DNA of 64,000 bases from Ursus arctos (GCF_023065955.2 NW_026622763.1:79775299-79839298), one strand, 5' to 3'; shown: positions 23,888 to 36,319, counted from the stretch's first letter. Notes: a model not told the origin generated them from the sequence alone. Numbers and translations: made by a program.

Positions 23888-26800
23888 TAATTTCTCATAA
23901 GGAAACTAAATGTCATTTTTCCCCCCTTTACGGAGTAAGGGCTCCAAAATGTACTTGCTGTCCTATGTCTTTGGAAGCCTGGTCTGAGTCTGTACTTTCC
24001 TTCTGTGACACTCTGTTGTTGATGATGCGAATTGTGAAACATAGCATGTACACAGAAGTGTGGCGCAGAAGTAACGGAACTGGAAAGCTTAACCACGAGG
24101 CTGTGTAGTATCTCTAGGGCATTGTTCATGACCTACAAGATTGCTTCTCCCTTGAGCCTTCCCTGTCTCTGCTCCATTCCTTTCGACCTTGACCTTTTCT
24201 GGGTTCTCTAAAGCAACATGTCTTTAAGTGAAGGGAAGTATACTTTTCCTCTAATATGCTTCATGCAGAGGTGTGTTCCATGATCAAATGAATTAGGGAA
24301 TAGGTATTAACCTTTTTTTTTTTTAAAGCAGTGAGAAGTCCTAAAATAAACCTTTTCCCCAGAATTTTTCATAAGAGAAACTATCGGGGTATTTGCCCTC
24401 ACATGCAATGACTGTGACCCTGTGTACTAGACCTTACAAGGGTCCAAGTCTTAGAAGGAACCAAATTGGCTGGCATAATTGGTTTCTAAAACGCTCTCTA
24501 ATTGGGCATGGCCTTGGGCCAGACCTCCTCAGCAAGCATTAGCTGCCTATGGACTGACGGTTGTGGGGTCAGAGGGCACCTCCAATTCAGTGAGTTGCTG
24601 CCCCTTCCTGAGCAGTGGACAGGCTATGGGTAGAACAGACACAATGATTGGTGCGCTGACTTCCATGAAGTTCTCCGTATTTTTTATTTATGTTTAGCTT
24701 TTGTCCTGGAGAGTTGAGTTGTCTTTTAAAGCCATTAAATGCAGGTAGCGTGGCAGACAGAATATTTGTGATGGCAAAGATACTGGAAGTATTTCACCTA
24801 GGACTCCAGCTTTTCAAATAGGTCTACTCCTCTAAGAATCAGGTGCTCTAAGCTTCCTTTTTAGAGTATTAAATTATTACAATCATACTATTTGTTCTTA
24901 AATCTTATATAAAAGCATGTATTCTTGTATTTTAAACACTAAATTATTGTCTGTAAAAGGTTTAAGACATTTTAATCAGGTTTCTGTAGTTCACTTTCAA
25001 TGGGAAGGAATAAACACAAAACAAAAAAGACCTGTTGCTTCCCCATATAAACAAAGCAGGTGCTAGCTTTGTGAAGAATCCATGCTGTCTGAATTAAAAT
25101 ATTCATTAATACTACTTTTCATGACAGATATATTCATTTCTTCCATGTTTATCGGAAAAAGGAAAAAACAGTGTTTTTTTGCCAGTGTTGCTGAACTGTG
25201 GAATTTGCTGATCTTTCAAGTATATATACTGTAAGTAGGAGGGGAAAAAGGATAGCTGTAGGCATCTTAACTTTGACTTACTTTACTTCTGTTAGTTTTA
25301 ATCTCTTAGTATCACATTAAGGCCTTTTTATATCGAGCAGACAATGAAGAATGACCATTTTTTTGACATTTGTTTCCTGGAATTAGATTAATCTCTGACT
25401 TAAAGAAATTGTCTTTTGGTAAGTGCAGTCAGAAATCAGCTCCTGTGTTCAGTAGGTTCTTTCCTCACCCTTTCCAGAGAATGGATATTAAAAAACATGA
25501 AAAAGGTCTCAATTACAGACATTTTGTAGGATTTTCTTCATTCGGGTCTTTGGTTATTAAGTATTTAGAAGTGGATGAATATTTACTTAAGGAGATCACA
25601 TCAGGGCATAAACTTAATATATTGATAATTGAGCTACCCGTAAGAAGCCTACATTTAAGAAGTTTCCCCCATTGATTGAGTTAATTATCAACAACCTACA
25701 GTATGATTCAGAAGATTTTTAAATTATCTGCAGCATGACCTCTGACTCTTCCTTGTGATTTGTCTATATTGCCCAGAGGATGAAAGACTTAAAAAGATAA
25801 TCTGTCCACTTATAAATCACCAAGGATTCTGCTGATCTCATTTATATATTAGCAACAGTTGGGGGGAAAGTCCTTTACCTTTATTAAGATGACCATCCTT
25901 GCATCACCGTTTACTTTGCATGTGTCTGCTCATCTCCTGCCGTCTTTTCTCTACTCTCTGCCAAGTACAATCTAAAATAGAATGCCTCCCAGCTGTTGGA
26001 AGGAGCCTCTGATCCCTACTCGAGCGTGATATTCACATTCTGAATTTTATGTAATCCAATTGACCAAAACCTTTTCATGCTTATAATAGCTACCCATACT
26101 TTTTCAGAAAATGTTAAAAATACAGAAAATTATGTATCTTACAGGTATCTTATCCTTTCATTGTTATGAAAATTTAGCAATAACAAAAGTTTTATCACCT
26201 CAAATTCCTTAGAATTTACTTAGGCAAAAGTTAACAGTGCTTAAGCCTATTATAAAATATCCTGGCAGAATTGCCAGGTATGGCTTTTACTTTACATACT
26301 GTATATATAAATATTCATTTTTGTCCCTTAAAGCCCTCTTATTTGAGTTTTAGTAATTGACAAAATGATTGCATGTGAATCATAACTCTTGCATAAAGTA
26401 AGCTGCTCACAACACAGACTAATTACACATTTGGGAGGAAGGTAAAGACATCAAGAGCTTGCTTGTGCTGAGCCAAGAGCACAGCATTTAATGAAACGAG
26501 GGCCATAAAAGGTTCAGCATGGATGCTTTCAGGTCTGACCTGGGCTTCTGAGAAATTGAACACTGGCCCTGCAGACTGGTGGATTCCCCTGGGCTTGGGA
26601 AGGCTGGGTTATTACCACTTGCGTGCGTGATTCAAGTATTGCTTTGCACCACAAGAACGTGTGTGACTCCAGAAGTGGCCCTACATAGAGTACTCTTCAG
26701 CAAATAATCTAGAGGCCTCGCAAGTCATCCATCTTCCGCCTCCCGTTCCTCTTCTCACACCAAGTAATTACTCTTGATATTTGCTTGATAAAAATGGTTA

Positions 26801-28129
26801 GTATATCTCACAAGGTCCAACTATGTAGATTCCTCTGTTTCTTCTTTCCTCTTCTTAAATTCTACTCTTCCTCTCCAGATAATACTGTGAATGAAACAGA
26901 AAGGCCCTCCCGTATTTTTCAGTAAACTTTTTGCCAGTTACATTCTATGTAGACTGGCCACTCCGTGTTACAGTGTTGAGTACATACAAGATGCTTGATA
27001 AAAATTTGTTGGATTATTACGGTTTGCAAAGAGTGACTCTTGTCACTTGGGCCAGAATGGACCAATCTTGTTTCTGTATTCCAGCTCTAACAGGTTATTC
27101 ATTGTACTTAGGAATAGAGATAGTATTACAGAGAACAAAGTGAGGGAATGGAAAAATAGGGAAAGACATAACTGGATGGGAGGGAGAAGTGAAAATATAT
27201 TTAATTAAGGTGATAACAGAAACAGCTATAAGAACTTGAAGAAAGTTTGTATAAAAGAGATTAAGGGATTAGTTAAGGCTAGGGGTGGTTAGGATAAAAC
27301 ATTAAAATGACTATAAAAATTATAAAGGAAGGATAAGATAGTTAACATTTTACTCTCCATTTGGTTTTGCATTTCATTTATTTTTTATTTAATAAAAATT
27401 GTATATATAATTATATATGTATGTTTTCCTAATTAAAAATTATGTTCCGGTATTGGATTATGAAATTAATGTAGAGGATTGTGACCACATTAAACATTAA
27501 ATAAGATCACATAGAAATCACTAAAATTCATTGCACTCTGGTTAAGTATTGTCTCACGAGACTTTTGTTTATAGGTGTATGAGTACACATATATGTTTTA
27601 GCTTGGATGGATAGGCAAACAGAAAGACGGCCGGTGTGTCTTTGGTACTGGATCACAGTGTTTCCCAGACTTGACGAAATGTACCACGAATATTGCTGTT
27701 TGTAGTATTCACTTAAGATTTGAGGTACACGCTACAATTTAAAACCACGAACAGTCCAGTGGTCCTCACAAATCGGTAGCGATGACCCCTCGTGATGCCG
27801 TCATTGAGGAGCTGATGCTGATGCTGAGCTACGTTATCGTCTCTCCTAGGAACTGAAAGTATTGTGTGAAAAGGGAAATTGGACTAGGTTACTTTTAAGG
27901 TTTCTTAAAACTGTGATACTTTGTGCTTTTTATAATTATTTTTCATATAAAAACTAATTTGTATAAACCTTTAATGAAATCTGGAATGGTAGGAATCAAA
28001 TGTGATGGCAGCAATTTATTTATTTACGTATACATGTATACAATCCCACAGATACCTGTTTACAGATACATGTGTGTACATACGCACAAGCACATACTGT
28101 TGGGCACACACACAAACATCTATATCTCT

Positions 28130-29640
28130 CTTTATATATTTATTCATTCAACAAATAGTTATCCAAATGCCTATTTTTTAGTCTGGCACTGTTTTAAGCA
28201 CTGGCAATAAATTGGTGGAAAAGAATCAGAATAATATAAAAGTTCCCACATTCAAGAGACCCTATTAAAAACAAATGAGCAGGAACACCTGGGTGGCAAG
28301 GTCAGTTAAACATCCACCTCTTGGTTTTGGCTCTGGTGGTGGTCTTGGGGTTGTGAGATTGAGCCCTGCATCAGGCCCCATGTTCAACATGGAGTCTACG
28401 TAAGACTCTCTCCTTCTTCTGCCCTCCAAGCTCTCTCTCTCTAATAAATAAATAAATCTTAAAAAAAATAAATAAACATGTATACAATATGTGATAAGTA
28501 CTGTGGAAGAAAAGCAGGGTATTAGACATGGATAGGGTGGTATTGAGAGGGCATTTAAGCAATTTGAAACTAAAAGGTCAGGGACGACCTCACTAATAAA
28601 TTGGTATTTGAACAGAGAATTAAAGGTAGTAAGGGAAGGAGGTCTGCAGAAATCTAGGAGAGGAGCATTCAAAGCAGAGAGAAGAGGTTATGCAAAGGTC
28701 TTGGGGCAGAAGCATGAAAGATGAAGGATGTGCTGAAAAAAAGAAGAAAGGCAATGCAGCAAGCGTAAGATAAGTAGTCGGAGAGGTGAGCAGAGAGAAG
28801 AGTCGGGGCACTCAGCTTAGAATTTGTAGGGCATTGGCATTTTCTCTGAAGAGGTGGGAAGTCACTAGAAGGTTTTGAGGATTTGTTTTAATGGGAACAC
28901 TCTGGCTGCTGTGTTAAGAAATATCCTGAAGAGGAGAAAAGTGGACGCAGGGAGGCAAAAAGGAGACACTAGTACAGAGAGTGTTGGGTGAGAAGCAGTG
29001 GTAGCCTAGCAGTTAGGGTGACAGAATTTTGGGCGTGTTTTTAAAGTAGAGCTGATAGGAGTTGCTGACGGGTTGGATATAGAGTGTGAGATAAGAAGGA
29101 AATCAGCAATGACATTGAGGTCTCTTGCTTGAATGTCTGAAAGAATATAGTTCCATTTACTTGTTCAGGAGGAACAGGTTTAAGGGATGATCTATTTAGG
29201 CATGATTTCAAGGTAGAAATCCTAATAAAGTTGTTCAGTAGAGAATTGGTTATGTGAGTGTAGTTTAGGGGAGAGAGGTGGAGATAGGAATTTATGACTC
29301 ACGAGTGTGTAAATGATATTTAAAACCATGAAATTAGGTGAGGTAGCTTCAAAAATAAGGATGGGAAAGAAGAGAAGAGATCAGGTGAGTGATTCCGAGG
29401 ACACTAATATTTAAAGATTGGTGAGAGGGGAAGAATCAGCAAAGGGAATTGCAAAGGAGTAGACCATGAAGTGGGAGACGAACTGTAAGAGAATGATGTC
29501 CTGGGACCAAGAAAAGAAATATTTCAGAAAGTAAGGCTTCATCAATTTGGTCTAATGCTCCTGTAGATCAGGAAAGATAAAAGATGACAATTGACCATTG
29601 GATTTAGTAACATGGAAGTCACTGGCAACTCTAAGAGGGA
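28130..29640 (-). repeat. Long L2 LINE fragment (antisense), split by a Can-SINE
   Basis: On the plus strand it starts with the L2 tail (TTTATTCATTCAACAAATAG), followed by a GGCACTGTTTTAAGCACTGG segment. After the inserted SINE (28281-28476) it resumes with ATGTGATAAGTACTGTGGAA. It goes on through a 'CAAAGGTCTTGGGGCAGAAG' segment, ACTCTGGCTGCTGTGTTAAG and GAGCTGATAGGAGTTGCTGA, to ATTGACCATTGGATTTAGTA and CATGGAAGTCACTGGCAACT. The order follows L2 3' UTR and the C-terminal end of its ORF on the opposite strand. No long open frame survives. About 1.3 kb of L2 is unusually continuous for this old element. Confidence 0.8.
28281..28476 (+). repeat. Can-SINE inserted into an L2 copy
   Basis: The head ACACCTGGGTGGCAAGGTCA, a diverged body (TGAGATTGAGCCCTGCATCA), CT repeats and an AATAAATAAATAAATCTTAA tail. 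The L2 text reads on from one side to the other, so this is a younger insertion in an older element. Confidence 0.93.
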
Positions 29641-29835
29641 TATGTACTACACTCACACATGCATATATAAACACACATGCGTATATATATGTAGAGAGAG
29701 AATACATATACACATTATATATTATGTAGTTTTAAAGAATGCATATAGTAACACTATAGGGTAATACATATTGCGTATGGTATAGGTAGTGTTAGAAAAT
29801 GCATATGTGTAAACACGCGTGTGTGTCATAGAGAT
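29640..29835. repeat. (CA/TA)-rich alternating purine-pyrimidine patch
   Basis: ACACTCACACATGCATATAT, then further ACACACATGCGTATATATAT and AACACGCGTGTGTGTCATAG segments, with a GAGAGAGAATAC interruption. Confidence 0.75.
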
Positions 29836-29889
29836 GTGTTTACATCTTTCTAGTTGGCAGTGCAATAATACAGCAAATGGTTCTTATAC

Positions 29890-30240
29890 CTTCATAAATT
29901 CCATTCAAAAACATTTATCATTTTATAATGATGGATAAATGTTTAGAAAACACAGAAAAATTATAAAGAAGGAAAATGTAGTCCATATTGCAGTGCCGGT
30001 AGATAGCCACATTTTTTTTTTCTGTGCAGACATATACACATATGCAAATAGCTGGGGCAGGGTTGTGAGGCAGGTAGGTAATGCGTAGATGGGTAGGTGT
30101 CTAGTATGTATATAGTGTATATGTTATATAATTGAAATGTACTGTACACATACACTATTATGCTTAATGTTATGTTCCACTTGAGTAGAAATTGTTATGT
30201 TAATACTATTTTATAGAAGTCTATGATTCTTAATAAAATA
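29890..30240. repeat. Old L1M-type UTR-like fragment
   Basis: It has AGAAAACACAGAAAAATTAT, then a TGCAGACATATACACATATG segment and AATACTATTTTATAGAAGTC. This is similar in arrangement to the fragment at 53285-53660. The family is assigned from recalled wording only. Confidence 0.4.
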
Positions 30241-30436
30241 AAAAATACAAATCAGCATATATAGAAGCATAACTAACCTAGCAAATGCCACTTGATAGGC
30301 TACATTTTTCTTCTTGGCTTCATTAATAAAAGTCAGCATTTTGTATATGTACCAATAAATTCAATATTTATCGCTTTTCTTACTCTGTTAATCCCCCAAA
30401 GACCGTATTTCTGCCCCTAGAAAATTAGCTGCCATG

Positions 30437-30464
30437 TAACCAGAGACATATAACCAGAGACATA
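30437..30464. repeat. 14-bp perfect tandem duplication
   Basis: TAACCAGAGACATA occurs twice in direct succession (30437-30450 and 30451-30464). Confidence 0.9.
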
Positions 30465-30598
30465 ACTAAGTGCAGAATTCCGTGCCCAACTAAGTGGTCA
30501 GTCACGAACTTGTGAGCCTGAGACTTAGTCTCCTTTCTGGGACTTGGGAACATTTCAGCAGGCAACATTGCAGTCCCAAATACTTCTCTGGACCCTAC

Positions 30599-30677
30599 TT
30601 GCCTTAAACTTGACTGTACTTGGCAGTTGCCTTAAACTTGACTTTACTTGGCAGTTAAATTTGACTGTACAGGGCAG
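30599..30677. repeat. 28-bp tandem repeat, 2.8 copies
   Basis: The unit begins TTGCCTTAAACTTGACTGTA and ends CTTGGCAG. Copies are at 30599-30626 and 30627-30654 with one mismatch. A third, shorter copy at 30655-30677 begins TTAAATTTGACTGTA and ends GGGCAG. Its end runs into the MER20 element. Confidence 0.9.
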
Positions 30678-30894
30678 TGGTTTTCAACTGAAGTGATTTT
30701 GAGCCCAGTGATTTTGAGACATTTGGCAGTGTCTGAAGGCATTTGGGGTTATCATAACTGGGGAAGGAGGTAGTATCGGCATCTAGTAGGTAGTAGCCAA
30801 GGATTCTGCTGACTGTCCTTTAATGCGTAGGACAGCCCTCCACAACAAAGAATTATCAGGCCCCAAATATCAGTAGTGCTGAGATTGAGAAAGC
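30675..30894 (+). repeat. MER20 (hAT-Charlie DNA transposon)
   Basis: It begins CAGTGGTTTTCAACTGAAGT. It contains TTTGGCAGTGTCTGAAGGCA, GGCATCTAGTAGGTAGTAGC, AGGACAGCCCTCCACAACAA and GAATTATCAGGCCCC, and ends GATTGAGAAAG. The order is that of MER20. MER20 copies are known to serve as enhancers in some mammalian lineages; nothing here shows that this one does. Confidence 0.9.
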
Positions 30895-31684
30895 TTTAGT
30901 TGTGGACCCTGAAAGGCTGGCCCTGGGTGGGTACCAAGGCATTAGGCCAAGACATATGCACTGCGGGCATGTGGGCATCCATCCTGGGCCTGCCTCAAGC
31001 AATCTCATGGACTTTGTATCTAGAGACATGGCCTCTAGTGGAAAATAAGAAATAATGAAAAGAAAAAGAATGAAATTCACAAGATTTCCTTTCTTATGCC
31101 AGCCTTGTATCTTGGATTTTTTTCCCCTCTGGATAATTGTGAGTGTAAACAGCAAGGGGTATTCCCAACACAGGGTAGAAAGAGCTCTTGTCTGAAAGAC
31201 AGGAAGCAAGGGAGGATCTAAAGTGTGGATATGTCATTGCCTTTGGGATCATCCCATCACTAAGGTCCTGCATTTGGGGCATTTGTGAGGCCTTAATACC
31301 TCTTCTCCAAAATGTTGTCTGGCAAGAGTTGAGTTTAATTTTTAGAGTTCTTTGTTGAACCAAGATTACTGAAGGAAGGCATTCCGTGTATTGATTTTTT
31401 TGTACATTAGGTAAAGGGACATTGACATAGAAATAAATGACATTTATTTCTAATAGAGGAAATGGCTATGTTAACTACTATAATGTCTTCCTTCACCATT
31501 GGGTGAATAGCAATAATAATTTGCTATTATTAGAATCCACTGATTATGGCTTGAGCCTGACAAAGATATAAAACAAAACTATAGTTGAGTAGAGAATGTG
31601 AAATTGCATGGTGTCTACTGTGGTTGTGGGAATCAGTCTTGGAATTTCTTGTGACTAGGCCAAGTCGTAGTGGTTCACAGAGGT

Positions 31685-31912
31685 TGAGACATAGCATAGC
31701 AGTTAAGAGTCTGACACAGGAACCACGCTGCCTGCACCTCACAAAGCTCCAACACTGTCAAGTCTTATGGACTGTAAGCATGATACTTACCTGCTGTGCA
31801 TTTCAGTCTCCTTATCTGTAAAATGGGCATGATAATATTCCTCATAGACTTGTTATGAAGAGTAAGTATGTTAATATGCATAAAGCACTTAGAACCATTG
31901 TTAGGCACTAGA
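31685..31912 (+). repeat. MIR
   Basis: It has ATAGCAGTTAAGAGTCTGAC, then a TCAGTCTCCTTATCTGTAAA segment, AATATTCCTCATAGACTTGT and a TAAAGCACTTAGAACCATTG segment. Nearly full-length sense MIR. Confidence 0.8.
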
Positions 31913-31954
31913 TTGTTTTTGTTGTTCTATTTCTGGCTGTCAGGTATCAGGGAC

Positions 31955-32637
31955 TTAAAAGGGGAACCCTCTTGCACTGTTGGGGGGAATACAAACTGGT
32001 ACAGCCACTTTGGAGAACAGTGTGGAGTTTCCTCAGAAAGTTAAAAATAGAACTACGCTATGACCCAGCAATTGTACTACTAGGTATTTACCCAAAGAAT
32101 TCAAAAATACTAATTCAAAGGGATACGTGCACCCTGATGTTTATAGCAGCTTTATCTACAATAGCAAATTACGGAAATGGCCCAAGTGTCCATTGACTGA
32201 TGAATGGATAAAGAAGATACAGTATATGTGTGCAATGGAATATTGCTCAGCCACAAAAAAGAATGAAATCTTGCCATTTGCAATGACATGAATGGAGCTA
32301 GAGTATTATGCTAAGTGAAATAAGTCAGAGAAAGACAAATACCATATGATTTTACTCATATGTGGAATTTAAGAAAACAAATGAGCAAAGGGAAAAAGAG
32401 AGAGGGGGACAAGCCAAGAAACATACTCTTAACTATAGAGAACAAACTGATGGTTACCAGAGGAGAGGTCAGTGTGGGGATAGGTTACATAGGTGATGGG
32501 GATTAAGGAGGGCACTTGTGATGACCACAGGGTGATGTATGGAAGTGTTGAATCACTATATCATACACCTGAAACTAATATAACGCTGTATGTTAACTAA
32601 CTGGAATTAAAGTAAAAAACTTAAAAAAGTAAAATAA
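31955..32637 (+). repeat. Carnivore L1 3' end, 5'-truncated
   Basis: It starts in the C-terminal coding part of ORF2 (ACCCTCTTGCACTGTTGGGG, GAGAACAGTGTGGAGTTTCC). The frame of the 'TDEWIKK...' and 'MEYCSATKKNEI' wording can be followed, but it is broken by stops. The coding remnant ends near 32372, just past ATGTGGAATTTAAG. The 3' UTR follows, with TGATGGTTACCAGAGGAGAG, AATCACTATATCATACACCT and TATGTTAACTAACTGGAATT, and it ends in an A-rich tail. A retrotransposon fragment that cannot move itself. Confidence 0.92.
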
Positions 32638-34119
32638 CACAAACACACATGAAAAGATAGCCATAATATCACTTGGTTTCTATTTCATTTTTACCACATA
32701 TGTAATAATGGTGTCAGTACAAATAGTGATTATCAACCTTAATTAAAACAGTTACCAAAGAAATCAGATTTGATTACAGAATGAAGTGGTTCGAAAATAT
32801 TACTCAAGCGAAACTTGCCCTTGTGTCATTTTGTCTCTAGTAGATAAAAAGCCAGAGAAGCTTCTAGTCTTTCTCTAAAATGGTGTTCACAAACTTCTAG
32901 GAAGAACAGCTGTTCTTTAATTTGTACTTTAATTCAGTGGAACTTTATTAGACTAAAATGAACCAAACCCCAGAGAGACCTGGAAACGTAAATGATTATC
33001 AAATGTTAAGAATTCTAAATAGGACATTCTGGAAGACAAAGATGAAGGCTAACAATTTACATTTCATATTTAACTATGGCATTCCCATGGAGGGGGGGGA
33101 GACAGCTAGTTTGAATCAAATAATGGGGTGTTTCTTAGATAATAATATAATGAGTTAAGAGAACTAACTAGTAATGGGTTTATTAAATCAAGCAATAAAG
33201 TTTCATTTCTTTGAAGCCACCTATTGTCCAAGTTTTTATAGCTAACTTCATGTACAATGAAATTAAATGAAGCAACTGTTTCTTTAAAGGTAGACACGGG
33301 TTTCTCTATTTTGGTAGGAGTTGAAAATACTAGGTCAGTGGGTCTGGCAATGATCAGCCTCTTAATCCTGTTTTAATTATAGGTTCTTTGCTACCTCTGA
33401 TTTTATAGTTGTTATTTGGTGACTGACATTCAGACATTCACAGTAATTTTTAAAATATGCAATTTTACAGAAGAGTCCCTCAAAGTGACCCTAAGATGAG
33501 AGTTTCTAGACATAATTACAGAGAGGAAGGAACTACCGACCTAGAATGAGTTGAAGGTTTCTAGGGCTATCTCATTTTCAAATTTTCTGGTTAAACACTG
33601 TGGCTGAGTTTCACATTTCTGCGAGCTTGAGAGATGCAGTAGGGGCACCTGCAAAGATTATCATGTGGACAGCACTTTTCTGTTGTCACTGCTGTATATT
33701 TGAAAACATCAGAGGCCAAAAACGATTAATCTTATGCTTCTTCCTGGAAACTTGAACCCTAAGTGTGCCTGCTGCCTCCATACTCTTACTCTATTTTTTT
33801 GAGAACAGCTGTGCTTGTGGCTAGGTGTGATTTGGCAAAAAGGACACAAATATTTGTTTTGCATTATCTTTTTTGTTTAGGTTCAAAAATCTGATTGCCA
33901 GTGAGTTATATTATCAAAGAAGCAAGCCTAAGGCATGAGCTGGGCAAAGTGAAGTTTAATTCAGTGATACTCATTATACGTCACATTTCCCAAGTTTAAG
34001 ATAACATTTTTTTTCAGTGCTCCTATCCAATTGACATTCTTGATCAAGAACATTGTTTCCATGGTTAATGTGCGTTTTCAAATATTTCCCCCCAATTTTA
34101 CCATGTTTCTACGTTAAGC

Positions 34120-34200
34120 TCTGTTTCTTCATCTGTAAAATGAAGGCATTAAGATCACCTTATCTCTAAGGTCTTTTCTGGTACCTAAGATCCCCTAAGT
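34120..34200 (+). repeat. MIR-like fragment
   Basis: CTGTTTCTTCATCTGTAAAA, followed by ATCTCTAAGGTCTTTTCTGG and CTAAGATCCCC, is MIR 3'-core wording. Confidence 0.6.
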
Positions 34201-34498
34201 AATATCCAGCCTCTTTAATTATTGAGACTATTCTGCTGAATTTCCAAATATTTACACGGTGTTTCAACTGGCATGACTCCACCTAGCGAAAAGATCCTTT
34301 CTGTTGACCATCAGCAAATATGACTCCAAGAACTCTTCTACCACCCATGGACACGGTGGTGACCCCTTGTAGAGAGAGAAGACCAGCCTGTTAGAGGTCC
34401 AATCAATGTGTCTGGCCAGTTGCTTCTGTGTTTGGCCATTTGAGTGTAAACACTAATCTGCTTTCTTCCCTTCCCTCTTTCCATGTGTACATCAACAG

Positions 34499-34684
34499 AA
34501 AGGAGAACCTGACTGCTATGCACTCTCGCTGGAAACAACTGAGCAACTCACCTTCGAGATCCCCCTGAATGATTCAGGTTCTGCTGGTCTTGGCGTGAGC
34601 TTGAAAGGGAACAAATCGCGAGAAACTGGAACAGACTTGGGAATTTTTATCAAATCCATCATCCATGGAGGTGCTGCTTTCAAG
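34499..34684 (+). CDS. PARD3B: PARD3B exon D: linker and N-terminal half of PDZ3
   Basis: 62 codons, phase 0 at both ends. The exon reads KGEPDCYALSLETTEQLTFE, then IPLNDSGSAGLGVSLKGNKS and RETGTDLGIFIKSIIHGGAA, ending FK. GLGV is the carboxylate-binding loop of PDZ3 (GLGF type with Val in the last position). The NKSRETGTD insert is the long beta2-beta3 region. In PAR-3 family proteins PDZ3 binds C-terminal or internal motifs of partners at junctions; the partner of this paralogue is not shown by sequence. The acceptor is CAG|AAAGGA and the donor AAG|GTCAGT. It lies alone, 29.5 kb from exon C and 13.5 kb from exon E. Confidence 0.97.
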
Positions 34685-35261
34685 GTCAGTAGGACTGCTG
34701 TTTGAATGTCAGTGTGAAGGTGCTTGAGATGTGGCTGTTTGCTTGGCAACTGGATGGAGAGAGTGTCTAAGACATGAGACCACGAGGCTCTCCTGTAGAC
34801 GCAACAAGTGTATGTGTGAACAGATCCGGGCGACACTTGTCTGTGTTCACACTCTGGGTGGTTAGTTTTATTTCCTAGGCATTGTTCTCTAAACCCATCA
34901 TGATTAATACTCTTTCTCCCATTCCGTTTATTACTCTGTTAGGATTCCTCTGAATTTGTAACCTGACAAGGTTGAACCTAAAAATACACTCAGAAAAACA
35001 AAACTAAAAACAAGTCAACTTGAAGGCAGCAAATAAGGATATTGCTCTTGCAAGAATGAAAGCTCAGTGGAGCCTGAGAATGATTGTAGTGTAAATTAAA
35101 GGTTATTTATCACATTATATGCACTTGAAGATAGCCATGGTACCAGGAATGCATGTTTGCCTTTGAACTTGGAAAAGCTTACAGATTTCCAGAAAAAAAG
35201 GAAAGAATGTGATCCTGCCTTTTCACATTGGGGTGAGCAGTGTCACATCATTACTATTAAC

Positions 35262-35480
35262 ATAGTGTAATGGTTAACTCGATTGCCTGGGTTCAAATCC
35301 AGCTTCATCGCCATGTGCTCCAGCTAGCATACCGTTGCTAGCCACGTGGGAAGAGGGGCGAGGAACGTGACCTACAGTGTTCCCCTTTCTTCATCTATGG
35401 AGGGAGAAGAATAGGTAATACCTAATTCAAGTGTCCTAAGGATTAAATTAACGCACACACCGGTTAAAACAGCAAGGTGA
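35262..35480 (+). repeat. MIR
   Basis: TGTAATGGTTAACTCGATTG, then GCCTGGGTTCAAATCCAGCT (tRNA-like core) and AATACCTAATTCAAGTGTCC. A diverged sense MIR. Confidence 0.75.
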
Positions 35481-35554
35481 TTAGAGATGGGAGAACATGT
35501 TTTTGCTTCTCGCCAGCTGTCCCACCACGCTCATCTCATGCCAGGCCATGAGGC

Positions 35555-35755
35555 TGCTTGAGTTTGAATCCTGCCTGGACCACTCTCACTTGTCCATGTG
35601 GACAAGTTACTTGGCTCCATGTGCCTCCGTTTCCTCATTTGTAAAATGAGTAAAATTAGTAGAGCCTACCTCCTGGTGCTCTTCGGAGAACTAAGAGAGC
35701 TGCTGTGTGCATGTTGTCTAGCACAGTGCGTAGGATAAACTTTCAGCCACTGTGA
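35555..35755 (+). repeat. MIR
   Basis: TTGAGTTTGAATCCTGCCTG, then GGACAAGTTACTTGGCTCCA, CCGTTTCCTCATTTGTAAAA and CTAGCACAGTGCGTAGGATA. Well preserved, sense, about 75 bases after another MIR. Confidence 0.85.
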
Positions 35756-36002
35756 GCCTTTTAAAAATAATCTGACGTTATCACACATGACCCTCCCTAA
35801 ACAAAAGCCAAGCAGGCCTAGGCAGAGTTTACAGGAGCATCTCCGGCCCTGGAATCCTGGCTTTGTTGAAGCACTTGTCTCTCCTCACTTATCATTCCAC
35901 ATTTATTTCAGACCTAGACACTGAGCTAATGCCTTTTTCCTCGGGAAATCAGAAATTCATTGTGGGTAGACAACTTTTTAATGTACTCTTTGGATCAGTT
36001 AA

Positions 36003-36023
36003 TTTTTTTTTTTTTTTTTTTTT
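36003..36023. repeat. Poly-T run
   Basis: About 21 consecutive T residues with no recognisable retroelement body beside it. Confidence 0.85.
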
Positions 36024-36305
36024 GCATAATAAATACTGACAAGATTTCAGTAACAAACATCAGTAAGCCTTTACGCCCCTCGCGGCTCTGCAGGACAGCT
36101 AACGGGGCTGCGATTCGGGCTGCTGTGTCTCTCACACCATACGTCTGCAGCTCTGAGTGTCCCCCATGTCCCTCACCTACCCCTGGCCCAGCAGGCTAGC
36201 TGGGGCATGTGCTGCTCCTGCTCCGGGGTGGCAGAGGGCCAGCAGCAAAGAGTGAGGGAAGCCTTTTAAATCCTGGGCTCCGATCCACTCACACACATAC
36301 ACACG

Positions 36306-36319
36306 CACGTGTACACGTG
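36306..36319. promoter_or_regulatory. Double CACGTG E-box in a 14-bp palindrome
   Basis: CACGTGTACACGTG is a perfect palindrome with two intact E-boxes, embedded in a (CA)n-like stretch. CACGTG is the site bound by MYC/MAX, USF and related bHLH factors. The microsatellite setting makes chance origin plausible, so regulatory use is unproven. Confidence 0.3.

Larger units (their letters stand above)
5030..34498 (+). other. PARD3B: PARD3B intron C-D, 29.5 kb
   Basis: The largest intron in the window. Its recognisable repeats are listed as separate features. Between them lie long single-copy stretches: about 6000-7230, 8100-9870, 9980-10920, 12850-15560, 15730-17090, 17180-20450, 21130-22010, 22340-28120 and 32640-34120. 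No gene, RNA gene or convincing cryptic exon is seen. Most of 12.5-28 kb carries only weak traces of very old repeats. The acceptor is ATCAACAG at 34491-34498, preceded by a good pyrimidine tract (CTTTCTTCCCTTCCCTCTTT). Confidence 0.88.

Noticed and set aside
28265..28672. A 135-codon minus-strand open frame
   Set aside because: It runs through a Can-SINE and into antisense L2. Not a gene.
31955..32372. L1 ORF2 as a working coding sequence
   Set aside because: 5'-truncated, only the C-terminal end of ORF2 is left, with in-frame stops.
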